Shown one piece after another: positions 23,271 to 31,627 of a stretch of DNA of 64,000 nt; positions within the stretch are counted from its first letter, which is position 1, and the number at the start of each line of letters is the position of its first letter. The DNA comes from Flavobacterium enshiense DK69 (lineage in GTDB: Bacteria > Bacteroidota > Bacteroidia > Flavobacteriales > Flavobacteriaceae): assembly GCF_000498495.1 (NCBI RefSeq), contig NZ_AVCS01000006.1:62001-126000 (forward strand), read 5' to 3'. The notes below the pieces were generated by a model. That model saw only the letters and a program-made list of their open reading frames with translations, was not told the origin of the DNA and searched no databases. The position numbers and the translations under genes were made by a program.

Positions 23271-24209
23271 TTATAGTTCTTTAATCAGCACCCAGGCTTC
23301 TTTGTTGTGTGATTTTTGAATTTCTTTCATTTTGGTTTGTGCTTCCGTGTAGCTGGAATAACTTCCATATAAAACCGGGAACAATCCAAATTGATTCTGT
23401 TCCAAACTGATTGGTTCATAACCTAACGCTTTCAATTCATTAAAGATTTTAGTGGCATTTTCAGCATTGCGGAACGAACCGGCAACAATGTGATATGGTT
23501 TTTTGGCATTTTCCGAGACGTTCAATGTAACGGATGGCAGCGGATTTTCAATAAAGAATGTTGCCTGTTGGATTTTGCTCTCCACTTTATGCTGAACGGC
23601 TTTTTCCACCATTAGGCTATCGTTGGCAAACTGTTGCTCGTACTGGTATTTATAAGCGACACCTCCAGCGCCAAGAGTCATAACAATGGCTGCGGCATAT
23701 TTCAGGAACGAATAATTTTTCTTTCTTTCCGGCGTGAAAACAATCGGAGCTTTCTCTTCTAAAGCTTCCACCTGTGCTTTTAAAACTTCACGTTGGATTG
23801 ACGGAGTAACCACAGGACTCAATCCAAAAGCATCAGCCAGGTAATTTACTGAAGTAATTGGTTCAAAAACCCAGTTTAATTCGGCGTTTACTGAGATTTC
23901 ACCAATGTTTTTCAATGTCAGGGTTTCTCTTCGCTGTAATTGGTCTTTCCAGTTCGCTACTTCATTCTGAACCGCAAGTACGGCTTCATCATAAGAGATT
24001 TTTTCCTGCAATGAAACATGGTTTGCTAACAGTCCGTCATTGTTTTTCAAATGCGGATTAAACGAAATAACCTTCTTGGGCGGAAAAAACGTATTCGTGT
24101 TTTCGTCAAGTTTTGCTGATTGGATTTCTGTTAGAAACGCACCGAAACCAGGCACTGTTACGCACTGGTAACGATAGAGTAGGGCCGAGATATAGTTGTC
24201 AATCTTCAT
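23271..24209 (-). CDS. CCDC81-like HU domain plus SPOR domain membrane protein
   Basis: A 312-residue single-span protein. Residues 1-55 (MKIDNYISALLYRYQCVTVP, then GFGAFLTE) and about 60-125 match the two prokaryotic CCDC81-like HU domains, which may bind DNA. A transmembrane helix follows at about 168-186 (FLKYAAAIVMTLGAGGVAY). The C-terminal ~80 residues are a SPOR domain (PYHIVAGSFRNAENATKIF... LFPVLYGSYSSYTEAQTKM), which binds denuded peptidoglycan at the septum. The orientation implies cytoplasmic HU and periplasmic SPOR, so it could link the chromosome to the division site. That function is an inference from domain content. It has its own promoter and terminator. Confidence 0.88.
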   Translation of the reverse strand: MKIDNYISALLYRYQCVTVPGFGAFLTEIQSAKLDENTNTFFPPKKVISFNPHLKNNDGLLANHVSLQEKISYDEAVLAVQNEVANWKDQLQRRETLTLKNIGEISVNAELNWVFEPITSVNYLADAFGLSPVVTPSIQREVLKAQVEALEEKAPIVFTPERKKNYSFLKYAAAIVMTLGAGGVAYKYQYEQQFANDSLMVEKAVQHKVESKIQQATFFIENPLPSVTLNVSENAKKPYHIVAGSFRNAENATKIFNELKALGYEPISLEQNQFGLFPVLYGSYSSYTEAQTKMKEIQKSHNKEAWVLIKEL

Positions 24210-24214
24210 ATCTA

Positions 24215-24244
24215 CAAATTTAATTATTCAATAAGCATAACCAA
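24215..24244 (-). promoter_or_regulatory. HU/SPOR promoter (TTG, 19 bp, TAAATTTG), near-leaderless
   Basis: On the minus strand TTG (24244-24242) and TAAATTTG (24222-24215) are 19 bases apart and match the Bacteroidetes consensus. Only five bases separate the -7 box from the ATG at 24209, so transcription would begin at or very near the start codon, giving a leaderless or nearly leaderless mRNA. Confidence 0.6.
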
Positions 24245-24295
24245 AAATTATCAACAAATTTTATTAACAATCGTTTTTTTTGTGCTAAGGTTTTG

Positions 24296-24386
24296 GAAGC
24301 GAATGGCTTGGGCGTTTTTGGAGGCCCTTTTCCCGTTTTCCTTCCTCCCGATGAAAAATCGGGATCCATATAGTCGGGGCTAGTGG
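24296..24386 (-). ncRNA. Candidate structured RNA resembling the Flavo-1 motif
   Basis: Read on the minus strand this stretch gives AGCCCCGACTATATGGAT, then a hairpin TCCCGAT-TTTTC-ATCGGGA (24364-24346), then GGAAGGAAAACGGGAAAAGG and GCCTCC. This order (AGCCCCGA..., a CCCG/CGGG hairpin, a purine-rich joint, CGGGAAAAG and CTCC) is one I associate with the Flavo-1 RNA motif found repeatedly in Flavobacteria intergenic regions. It is GC-rich compared with the flanking DNA and is followed by A-rich sequence. It lies about 90-180 bases upstream of the HU/SPOR start codon on the same strand. The resemblance is from memory and needs a covariance-model search. Confidence 0.45.
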
Positions 24387-24465
24387 AACAACCATTTTGT
24401 TTTTTGTAATCTTTTTATTTCGAAATTTAAAAAAAATGATTTCCTTTGACCTTCATTTATACGCC

Positions 24466-25569
24466 ATGACAACATCTGATTTATATTATACACTCGCTTT
24501 GTTAAAGGTCGAAGGAGTGGGAGACATCGTTGCTAAAAAACTCATTAACCACTGTGGTTCAGCTGAAAGGGTTTTTAAAGCCAAAAAATCCAATCTTCTT
24601 GCTATAGATGGCGTTGGAGAAATGCTTTTCAAAAATCTTCAGAATTCTTCCGTGTTCGATATGGCTCAATCCGAACTCCGTTTCATCGAAAGGGAAAACA
24701 TCGATTTTGCATTTTATCAGGAAACTCACTATCCCGAAAAACTCAGGCATTGCATTGACAGTCCCACCGTGTTGTTTCAATCCGGAAACATTGATCTGCA
24801 GAACCGGAAACTTATTTCCATAGTAGGAACCCGTCAGATTACCAGTTATGGGGCCGATTTTACCCGAAAACTAATCGAGGATTTAACACCTTTGAATCCG
24901 GTTGTTGTAAGTGGCTTTGCTTATGGGGTGGATATCGTGGCGCATCATACGGCTATCGACTGTGGCCTTCAGACAATAGGTGTATTGGCACACGGACTGA
25001 ATCAAATCTATCCTAAAATGCATAAAAAGTATATCGGTAAAATGGAACAGAACGGTGGGTTTATGACTGAATTTTGGAGCTCTTCCAGTCCCGAAAGGGA
25101 AAATTTTATAAGACGGAACCGTATAGTTGCCGGAATGGCGGAAGCAACTATAGTGATTGAAAGTGCCGAAAAAGGAGGTTCTCTAATTACCGCCAACATA
25201 GCCAATGATTACAACCGGGATGTTTTTGCTGTTCCGGGACGAAGTAGCGATAGGTACAGTCAGGGGTGTAATAATCTGATTAAAACGCAACGTGCACATT
25301 TGCTGACTTCCGCCGCTGATATCATTTATATGCTCAATTGGGAGCTGGAAGAAAAAAATAGAAAACCCGTTCAGAAGCAATTGTTTGTTTCTTTGGAACC
25401 GGAGGAGCAAAAGGTATATGACTTTCTTCAAAAAAACGGGAAGGAATTATTGGATATCATCGCTTTGGAATGTGAGCAGCCTATTTTCAAGATCTCCTCA
25501 CTGTTATTGAATATGGAATTAAAAGGTGTCATTCGCCCTCTTCCGGGCAAGCTTTTTGAAGCGGTATAA
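24466..25569 (+). CDS. dprA: DNA processing protein DprA
   Basis: DprA loads RecA on incoming single-stranded DNA during natural transformation. The protein (about 368 residues) has an N-terminal helix-hairpin-helix-like region (LLKVEGVGDIVAKKLINHCG), a Rossmann core (ISIVGTRQITSYGADFTRKL, VVSGFAYGVDIVAHHTA, KGGSLITANIANDYNRDVFA followed by VPG), and a C-terminal winged-helix region. I chose the ATG at 24466 (MTTSDLYYTLALL); the ATG at 24436 and TTG at 24397 would add 10 and 23 uncharacteristic residues. An imperfect terminator follows it. Confidence 0.9.
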   Translation: MTTSDLYYTLALLKVEGVGDIVAKKLINHCGSAERVFKAKKSNLLAIDGVGEMLFKNLQNSSVFDMAQSELRFIERENIDFAFYQETHYPEKLRHCIDSPTVLFQSGNIDLQNRKLISIVGTRQITSYGADFTRKLIEDLTPLNPVVVSGFAYGVDIVAHHTAIDCGLQTIGVLAHGLNQIYPKMHKKYIGKMEQNGGFMTEFWSSSSPERENFIRRNRIVAGMAEATIVIESAEKGGSLITANIANDYNRDVFAVPGRSSDRYSQGCNNLIKTQRAHLLTSAADIIYMLNWELEEKNRKPVQKQLFVSLEPEEQKVYDFLQKNGKELLDIIALECEQPIFKISSLLLNMELKGVIRPLPGKLFEAV

Positions 25570-25570
25570 A

Positions 25571-25599
25571 AAAAGCGACAATATTGCCGCTTTTCTATT
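25571..25599 (+). terminator. Terminator after dprA
   Basis: AAAAGCG-A-CA at 25571-25580 pairs with TG-C-CGCTTTT at 25585-25594 (one mismatch, short AT loop), followed by a pyrimidine-rich run. It lies between dprA and the convergent trpS, whose stop codon is adjacent. Confidence 0.7.
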
Positions 25600-26570
25600 T
25601 ATTCAAATCCTAATTTTTCTCTGACTCTGGCCAGAACGCCATCCGCAACTTTATGTGCTTTTTCGGCGCCCATTTTTAACAGGCGGTCTACTTCCTCTAG
25701 GTTGTTGATGTAATGGTTATATTTGGCTCTTTCGGTTTCAAATTTGGATACAATCAGTTCGAACAGTTCCTGTTTTGCATGTCCGTATCCGTAGTTTCCA
25801 CCCAAATAATTGGCTCTCATTTTTTCGATTTGTTCTTCGGATGCCAACAAACTGTAGATGGCAAAAGCGTTACAGGTATCCGGGTTTTTCGGTTCTTCCA
25901 ACGGAGTGCTGTCCGTTTGTATATTCATCACTTGTTTACGCAGGGCCTTATCGTCAAGGAAAATATTGATGAAATTATTTCGGGACTTACTCATTTTTTC
26001 TCCATCGGTTCCTGGAATGATCATCGTATTCTCGTCGGTTTTTGCCTGAGGCAATACGAAAGTTTCCCCCATTTGAAAATTAAAACGGGAAGCCACATCA
26101 CGCGTGATTTCAACATGCTGCAATTGGTCTTTTCCTACCGGAACAAATTCGGCATCATACAATAAGATGTCGGCAGCCATCAACATCGGATAGGTGAATA
26201 AACCTGCGTTTACATCTTCTAAACGGTCGGCTTTGTCTTTAAAAGAATGGGCCAATGTCAGTCGCTGAAACGGAAAAAAACAGCTCAAATACCAGGACAG
26301 CTCGGCAGTTTGCGGTACATCACTCTGACGGTAGAAAACCACTTTGTCAACATCTAAGCCACAGGCAAGCCATGCTGCTGCCGTACTGTAGGTGTTTTCA
26401 CGTAACGTTTTTCCGTCTTTAATCTGGGTTACCGAATGGAAATCGGCAATGAAAAGAAACGGTTCGTTTTCGGGTTGATTTGCCATTTCGATGGCAGGTA
26501 AAATCGCACCCAAAAGATTTCCCAAGTGTGGTGTTCCTGTACTTTGAACGCCGGTTAATATTTTTGCCAT
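25599..26570 (-). CDS. trpS: Tryptophan--tRNA ligase
   Basis: A class I aminoacyl-tRNA synthetase (323 residues) charging tRNA-Trp. The HIGH-type motif is TGTPHLGN at residues 11-18 and the KMSKS loop is at 192-196 (DGEKMSKSRNN). Between them, SDVPQTAELSWYLSCFFPFQRL and PVGKDQLQHVEITRDVASRF are characteristic of TrpRS. Length is normal for the bacterial enzyme (about 330). It is divergent from plsC across a 70-base gap that carries a -7 box for each gene. Confidence 0.97.
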   Translation of the reverse strand: MAKILTGVQSTGTPHLGNLLGAILPAIEMANQPENEPFLFIADFHSVTQIKDGKTLRENTYSTAAAWLACGLDVDKVVFYRQSDVPQTAELSWYLSCFFPFQRLTLAHSFKDKADRLEDVNAGLFTYPMLMAADILLYDAEFVPVGKDQLQHVEITRDVASRFNFQMGETFVLPQAKTDENTMIIPGTDGEKMSKSRNNFINIFLDDKALRKQVMNIQTDSTPLEEPKNPDTCNAFAIYSLLASEEQIEKMRANYLGGNYGYGHAKQELFELIVSKFETERAKYNHYINNLEEVDRLLKMGAEKAHKVADGVLARVREKLGFE

Positions 26571-26587
26571 TTATAAAAAGATTTACG

Positions 26588-26595
26588 CAAAGGTA
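26588..26595 (-). promoter_or_regulatory. Bacteroidetes -7 box for trpS
   Basis: The minus strand reads TACCTTTG (TAnnTTTG) 17 bases before the trpS ATG at 26570. No TTG is seen at 17-20 bp upstream. Confidence 0.5.
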
Positions 26596-26601
26596 AACGT
26601 T

Positions 26602-26635
26602 TTGCCAAAATGTTTGCCCTGAATTGTTACATTTG
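26602..26635 (+). promoter_or_regulatory. plsC promoter (TTG, 23 bp, TACATTTG), near-leaderless
   Basis: TACATTTG at 26628-26635 fits TAnnTTTG and ends five bases before the plsC ATG at 26641; TTG at 26602-26604 is 23 bases upstream, at the long end of the allowed spacing. The message would have almost no leader. Confidence 0.45.
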
Positions 26636-26640
26636 ATATT

Positions 26641-27390
26641 ATGAAAATCTTCAAGATTCTTTTCTGGACACTTTGGCGCATTTGGTTTTACATATTAGTT
26701 GTAGTGCCGATCCTTGTGATGTTCCCTTTTCTGTTTTTATCAATTCTCTCTGAAAAAACGTATCCTCAGTTTTTTGTGCTGGCCCGTATTTGGGCAAGAA
26801 TTATCCTTTACGGAATGGGATTCTATTATGAGCTGGAAGAAGATTACAAAATGGAAGAGGGCAAAAGTTATGTGCTTGTGGCAAATCATACATCGATGAT
26901 GGATATAATGCTTATGCTGCTTTTGGTGAAGAAACATCCATTTGTTTTTGTTGGTAAGAAGGAGTTGGTAAATCTGCCCATTTTTGGATTTTTCTACAAA
27001 CGTACCTGCATTTTAGTTGACCGAAACAGTTCTAAAAGTCGTTTCGCTGTTTTCGAACGGGCACAAAAAAGAATCAATCAGGGGTTGAGCATCTGTATTT
27101 TTCCCGAAGGAGGCGTTCCGGAAGACGAGAGCATTATTTTGGATGAGTTTAAAGATGGTGCTTTTCGTATTGCGATTGAACACCAATTGCCGATTTTGCC
27201 TATGACTTTCGGCGATGTGAAAAAGCGTTTTTCATTCACTTTTTTCAGTGGTTGTCCCGGGAAAATGAGAATCAAAATCCATCAACCGGTTGAGACGTCC
27301 GGTAAAAAAATGGAAGAGAAAAGAGAACTTAAGGAAAAGGTACGTAATGTTATTTTATCACAGCTTTTAAAATTTGAAAACGCAAAATAA
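26641..27390 (+). CDS. plsC: 1-acyl-sn-glycerol-3-phosphate acyltransferase (PlsC type)
   Basis: A 249-residue membrane-associated acyltransferase that makes phosphatidic acid from lysophosphatidic acid. An N-terminal membrane helix (residues 12-36) is followed by the catalytic NHTSMMD motif with His83 and Asp88 and by FPEGGVPE at 154-161, the two family-defining blocks. An ornithine-lipid acyltransferase role cannot be excluded from motifs alone. It is a single-gene unit bounded by its own promoter and a terminator. Confidence 0.9.
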   Translation: MKIFKILFWTLWRIWFYILVVVPILVMFPFLFLSILSEKTYPQFFVLARIWARIILYGMGFYYELEEDYKMEEGKSYVLVANHTSMMDIMLMLLLVKKHPFVFVGKKELVNLPIFGFFYKRTCILVDRNSSKSRFAVFERAQKRINQGLSICIFPEGGVPEDESIILDEFKDGAFRIAIEHQLPILPMTFGDVKKRFSFTFFSGCPGKMRIKIHQPVETSGKKMEEKRELKEKVRNVILSQLLKFENAK

Positions 27391-27399
27391 TAGAAATAA

Positions 27400-27431
27400 A
27401 AAAGCACTCTAACCCAAAAGAGTGCTTTTTA
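27400..27431. terminator. Terminator after plsC (bidirectional)
   Basis: AAAAGCACTCT (27400-27410) pairs with AGAGTGCTTTT (27419-27429) around an 8-base loop, followed by Ts. The A-tract on the other side allows it to serve the convergent barrel gene that ends at 27485. The 50 bases that follow contain several CTTAACT repeats of unknown meaning. Confidence 0.85.
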
Positions 27432-27484
27432 CGCCATTTTCCACCACAGAAATGACTACTTAACTAAAACTTAACTAACTTAAC

Positions 27485-29278
27485 TTAAAAACTATAACTT
27501 ATTCCGCTGTAAATGCCTATGAAATAAGGCTTGAAATTTCCAGCGTTATTGTCGTATGTATTGATTTGGTATTTTAACATGGGTTCTACGTTTGCATGTA
27601 GATTTCTCATGAAACTGTAATGTACTCCCAATCCGATATTGGTACTGAAATGTAATTTGTTCAGATTATTTGCTTCGCCAATGATAAGGTTGGTATCGGA
27701 TGAAACTACGGAAACTTTGTTGTCGTTCAGCAATAAGGAACTTACTCCTCCGATTAGGTCAATCCCGAATTTTCTGTCTAAAATTTTGTAGGAAAGCTCA
27801 ACAGGAACTTCAACATAATTTATTTTGTGGTTGATATTTCCGCTGTAACGGGTAGTCACAATGCCATTTTCGTTATAGGCAATATTCTTCGGACTAGGGT
27901 TTTCAATAACGAGTACGGATCCGTTCCCGTTTTCATTTACAAGCTCTAAGCCGGCACCTTCTGCGGAACGGTAGTAGGTGACATCATTGGTGCTGTATTC
28001 AATATTGAGTACATTCACACCTGTACGCACTGCCCATTTTTTATTCAGTTCATATTTTAATCCGGCACCATAACTCATGCTGGTTTGATAACTTTTGGAA
28101 TTTTCGTTGAATTTAGCATCCAAAGAAGATCCCGAACCGTTCAGATTCATATAGATTGGCGAAAAATTGGTGCTTACGATCCAGCTTGATTTTTTTCCTT
28201 TCTCGTCTTCGGCATCATTTTCGTCCGTTTCTTTCTTAGCCTTAGTCTTTGTGCCTTCAGCAATCTTATTTGGTTTTATTGCTAAAGAATCTGGTTTTAT
28301 GGTTGTATTTTCTTTAAAGCTGATGCTTGATTTGTTAGATATCCCTGATTTTGATTTAGTATCGGCAGCCACTACTTTTACGGTCTCTTTTGTTTCAGTT
28401 ACTGTTTTTATTGGTACAACATTATGTGTTATGGCTACTTTCTTCTGAACGTATTTGCTGCCTCCTTCATAAGCTACTTTGGAAGTATTCACATAAGGGT
28501 CGAACTCGTCTTCATTGTCATTCACATCAGTTGTGTCTGTTTCTGGAAAAATATTGCTTAGTGAACGATTTTCGTTGGCGGCAACTAAAACATTTCTTTC
28601 AATAGGGTTTGGGTTTATATCCCGTTCAATTGTACTGTTTTTATCAGTCGAAGCTAAGCTGTGTTTTTTAGCAGTTGAATTTTTTGATGAATTTAAAATT
28701 AAAGCCGAATTGGTGCTGTTTTGAGGTAGGGTTTCAGAAACTGCAATTCTGTTTTTCTCAGACTTATCTTTTATTTTTGAAAAAGAATGATTTGTGTTGT
28801 TTGATTGTTCATTTGAAGAAAATTCTCCGGCACCACCATTAATGTTTTTTCGATTTTCATTAAAATGCGTTTTGCTTAGATTTTTAGAATTGGTTTTGCC
28901 AGCAATTACTTCATTATGAACAACAGTATTGTTTTTATTTGCTATATTTTCGAAAGAGTCAGATCTAACAATAGTATTTTTCGAAATATTTCTTTTGGTA
29001 TTTGTTTCGTTTCCAAGTGTTGACTTGTTGTCCGCCTCCTTGTCTGCTGAAGTCAAAATGCCAAAAGGTCCTGCTATAAAGGTTGTGGCAAGAGAAAACC
29101 CAATTAAGAAGAAGGCAGCATAACTGCATAATCTCAGCCATGGGGAAACAGGCATGATTTCTTTTTCACCAGTATTGATGCTGGACTGAATGTTCTCCCA
29201 TATGCTGTCGGAAGGAGTCACTTCAAAGTCCTTGAATTTTTCTTTAAAAAGGCGGTCTATGTTATTTAATTCGCTCAT
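27485..29278 (-). CDS. Trans-envelope anti-sigma-like / outer membrane beta-barrel fusion protein
   Basis: A 597-residue protein encoded directly after an ECF sigma factor and overlapping it by four bases (ATGA). Residues 1-46 are a cytoplasmic segment (NNIDRLFKEKFKDFEVTPSD, SIWENIQSSI) of the kind found in Bacteroidetes anti-sigma proteins. A membrane helix follows at about 47-70. Residues 75-360 are a low-complexity Asn/Ser/Thr/Lys-rich linker. The last ~235 residues show alternating beta-strand patterns of an outer-membrane barrel (WIVSTNFSPIYMNL, YGAGLKYELNKKWAVRTGVN, VEVPVELSYKI) and end in Phe. I read it as an inner-membrane anti-sigma anchored to an outer-membrane barrel; the fusion is visible, the function is inference. 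Confidence 0.8.
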   Translation of the reverse strand: MSELNNIDRLFKEKFKDFEVTPSDSIWENIQSSINTGEKEIMPVSPWLRLCSYAAFFLIGFSLATTFIAGPFGILTSADKEADNKSTLGNETNTKRNISKNTIVRSDSFENIANKNNTVVHNEVIAGKTNSKNLSKTHFNENRKNINGGAGEFSSNEQSNNTNHSFSKIKDKSEKNRIAVSETLPQNSTNSALILNSSKNSTAKKHSLASTDKNSTIERDINPNPIERNVLVAANENRSLSNIFPETDTTDVNDNEDEFDPYVNTSKVAYEGGSKYVQKKVAITHNVVPIKTVTETKETVKVVAADTKSKSGISNKSSISFKENTTIKPDSLAIKPNKIAEGTKTKAKKETDENDAEDEKGKKSSWIVSTNFSPIYMNLNGSGSSLDAKFNENSKSYQTSMSYGAGLKYELNKKWAVRTGVNVLNIEYSTNDVTYYRSAEGAGLELVNENGNGSVLVIENPSPKNIAYNENGIVTTRYSGNINHKINYVEVPVELSYKILDRKFGIDLIGGVSSLLLNDNKVSVVSSDTNLIIGEANNLNKLHFSTNIGLGVHYSFMRNLHANVEPMLKYQINTYDNNAGNFKPYFIGIYSGISYSF

Positions 29279-29820
29279 TTTATGGATGAGAATTTTTTAT
29301 TTGCGTGCTGAGATTCAATTTTGTCTTTTAATATCATTCGGGCCCGGGCCAGATTAGATTTGGATGTACCGACGGTTATCTTAAGCATTTCGGCTATTTC
29401 TTTGTGTGAATAATCGTCAACTACATAAAGATTGAAAACTAAACGGTATCTGTCGGGTAACTTCTGTATTATAGAAACCAAAAAGTCCATGGTGAGTGAA
29501 TCTTCTTCTATCTCCACATCGGGCGAATCCGGAATGTTCTCATGTACAATTTCAAAAATGCCTTCTGTACGGTATTTTTGCAAAATATGATTAATCAGTA
29601 CTCTTTTTGCCCAACCTTCAAAAGAACCTTTAAATTCAAACTTGTTTATTTTTTCGAAAATCAATATAAATCCGTCCTGTAAATTATCTTCGGCTTCGGT
29701 GTAATTTCTGGAATATTTTAAACTCACACCGAACAGTTTTGGGGAAAGAAGTCTGTACAACTGCTCTTGAGCGGCCGTATCCTTCCTTTGGCAATCATAT
29801 ATGATTTGTTCTAACCCCAA
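29275..29820 (-). CDS. ECF-type RNA polymerase sigma factor
   Basis: A 181-residue sigma-70 family member of the extracytoplasmic-function class. Region 2 is KYSRNYTEAEDNLQDGFILI with FEGWAKRVLINHIL; region 4 is LPDRYRLVFNLYVVDDYSHK followed by EIAEMLKITVGTSKSNLARAR, the helix-turn-helix that reads the -35. The start is a TTG at 29820; no better start is visible. It lies 14 bases after the lipoprotein gene and overlaps the anti-sigma-like barrel gene by four bases, so the three are one operon. Control by the barrel protein is likely. Confidence 0.9.
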   Translation of the reverse strand: MGLEQIIYDCQRKDTAAQEQLYRLLSPKLFGVSLKYSRNYTEAEDNLQDGFILIFEKINKFEFKGSFEGWAKRVLINHILQKYRTEGIFEIVHENIPDSPDVEIEEDSLTMDFLVSIIQKLPDRYRLVFNLYVVDDYSHKEIAEMLKITVGTSKSNLARARMILKDKIESQHANKKFSSIK

Positions 29821-29834
29821 TGTTATACTGTGTT

Positions 29835-30251
29835 TTATTCGACAAGAATGTTATAAGTCAAGAACAAATCGACCCCGTTACTGTTTTTTCCTTTCCAAAA
29901 TTTTAATGTGTATTCGCCTGGTTTGTCCAGATTAAATTTTAAATCTTGAGTTGTCATATTTCCGTTTTGTACAGAAGCACAATCACTATCTGAATGCTTG
30001 TAAACAGTTGATTCAACCGCAATGGTCCTTATGGAGCCTTCTTTTTCGAAATAAATTTTATTAAAGGTGTGACATTCCGTTGGCTGAACGAATTTTATTT
30101 TGATAGTATATTCTTTGTTTATTTTAAAATTAGTGGGTAATTCCACTTCGCTCACCGGCAACAATTCATACACCGTGGTTTCTGTTTCCGACTCTTTGCT
30201 GCAGGATAAATAAAGGAAAGGAATCAGAATCAATAAAAAAACATTTCTCAT
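29835..30251 (-). CDS. Small lipoprotein of unknown function, first gene of the sigma operon
   Basis: A 138-residue lipoprotein. The signal peptide ends in FLYLSC with Cys17 as the lipid site, followed by SKESETETT. The mature part is beta-rich (TNFKINKEYTIKIKFVQPTE, EYTLKFWKGKNSNGVDLFL) and has two Cys (in PTECHTF and DSDCASV) that could form a disulfide. I do not recognise the family. It lies 14 bases before the sigma factor gene on the same strand, which suggests that it belongs to the same envelope-signalling unit, possibly as a sensor or target; this is a guess from position. Confidence 0.75.
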   Translation of the reverse strand: MRNVFLLILIPFLYLSCSKESETETTVYELLPVSEVELPTNFKINKEYTIKIKFVQPTECHTFNKIYFEKEGSIRTIAVESTVYKHSDSDCASVQNGNMTTQDLKFNLDKPGEYTLKFWKGKNSNGVDLFLTYNILVE

Positions 30252-30311
30252 TATATAGGTTGTTGTTGCTAATAAGATGAAATAGAATTCAAAAGGTTGC
30301 GTATGAAAACC

Positions 30312-30337
30312 AAAAATCCCGAAAATTTTCGGGATTC
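30312..30337 (-). terminator. Terminator of recA
   Basis: The 22-base palindrome AATCCCGAAAA/TTTTCGGGATT (30315-30336) is followed on the minus strand by five Ts. It lies directly after the recA stop codon. Confidence 0.85.
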
Positions 30338-30343
30338 TTTATT

Positions 30344-31348
30344 TTAGTTGGCATTATCTTTAATTAGCGTTTTGATTTTTTGTTCCAGTTCTTCCATCAG
30401 TTCCGGATTGTCTTTGATCAAAGCTTTCACAGCATCACGCCCCTGACCCAGTTTGGTATCGCCATAACTGAACCATGAACCGCTTTTTTTGATAATTTCA
30501 AATTCTACGGCCAAGTCTAAAACTTCTCCGGTTTTTGAAATACCTTCCCCATACATAATATCGAATTCAGCTGTACGGAATGGTGGCGCTACCTTGTTTT
30601 TTACAATTTTTACTTTGGTACGGTTACCTAATACATTTTCCCCATCTTTGATCTGGGTTGATTTACGGATATCGATACGTACCGAAGCATAAAACTTCAA
30701 CGCATTACCTCCGGTTGTTGTTTCCGGGTTTCCGAACATTACTCCGATTTTTTCACGCAACTGGTTGATGAAGAAAACGGTACAATTCGTTTTGTTGATG
30801 GTAGCTGTTAATTTTCGTAGGGCCTGTGACATCAAACGGGCGTGTAATCCCATTTTGGAATCCCCCATTTCGCCTTCGATTTCACTCTTTGGTGTTAAAG
30901 CGGCAACCGAGTCGATTACTACTAAATCGATGGCACCTGAACGGATAAGGTTTTCAGCAATTTCCAAAGCTTGTTCCCCGTTGTCCGGTTGTGAAATGAT
31001 CAGGTTGTCGATGTCTACTCCTAATTTCTGTGCATAGAAACGGTCAAATGCATGTTCCGCATCTATAAATGCAGCAATTCCTCCTGCTTTTTGAGCTTCA
31101 GCTATGGCGTGTAATGTTAAGGTGGTTTTACCTGACGATTCCGGTCCGTAAATTTCGATGATTCTTCCGCGCGGATATCCGTTTACCCCTAAGGCTAAAT
31201 CCACACCAAGAGAACCGGACGGAATGGAATCTATTTCTTCCACTGCAGCATCTCCCAACTTCATTACGGTTCCTTTTCCGTAGGTTTTGTCCAACTTGTC
31301 TAAAGTTAATTGTAAGGCTTTTAATTTGGCTTCTTTCTCTGAACTCAT
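30344..31348 (-). CDS. recA: Recombinase RecA
   Basis: RecA (334 residues) forms filaments on single-stranded DNA and drives strand exchange and the SOS response. Walker A is GPESSGKTT at residues 68-76. Walker B is in [20 protein letters not shown]. The L1/L2 loops ([38 protein letters not shown]) are intact. It is a little shorter than E. coli RecA (353) because of a shorter C-terminal acidic tail. Upstream on the minus strand, TTG at 31393-31391 and TATTTTTA at 31374-31367 (16-bp gap, last base off consensus) may be its promoter. Confidence 0.98.
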   Translation of the reverse strand: MSSEKEAKLKALQLTLDKLDKTYGKGTVMKLGDAAVEEIDSIPSGSLGVDLALGVNGYPRGRIIEIYGPESSGKTTLTLHAIAEAQKAGGIAAFIDAEHAFDRFYAQKLGVDIDNLIISQPDNGEQALEIAENLIRSGAIDLVVIDSVAALTPKSEIEGEMGDSKMGLHARLMSQALRKLTATINKTNCTVFFINQLREKIGVMFGNPETTTGGNALKFYASVRIDIRKSTQIKDGENVLGNRTKVKIVKNKVAPPFRTAEFDIMYGEGISKTGEVLDLAVEFEIIKKSGSWFSYGDTKLGQGRDAVKALIKDNPELMEELEQKIKTLIKDNAN

Positions 31349-31627
31349 TGTCTATAATTTTTGCTAAAAATAATGTTTTTTTTTAAGTTTCAAATAAGAT
31401 GTTATCAACAGTTAAGTTAAAATTCCTTTCGTACGGCTTTTGGCCTGTGATGATTTTTTCAGAAATGAATTTATTGGGAAACAACTATGTAAGCGGCTAG
31501 AATTATTGTAAAATTTATCTTATACAATTATGATTTTCAGTTCTTTTTGTTTTCTTAAAAAAAATATTACAAAAGCGTGTAGTTTTGTTATTTTCATATG
31601 TATATTCGCGCAAAAAAATATTTATTT

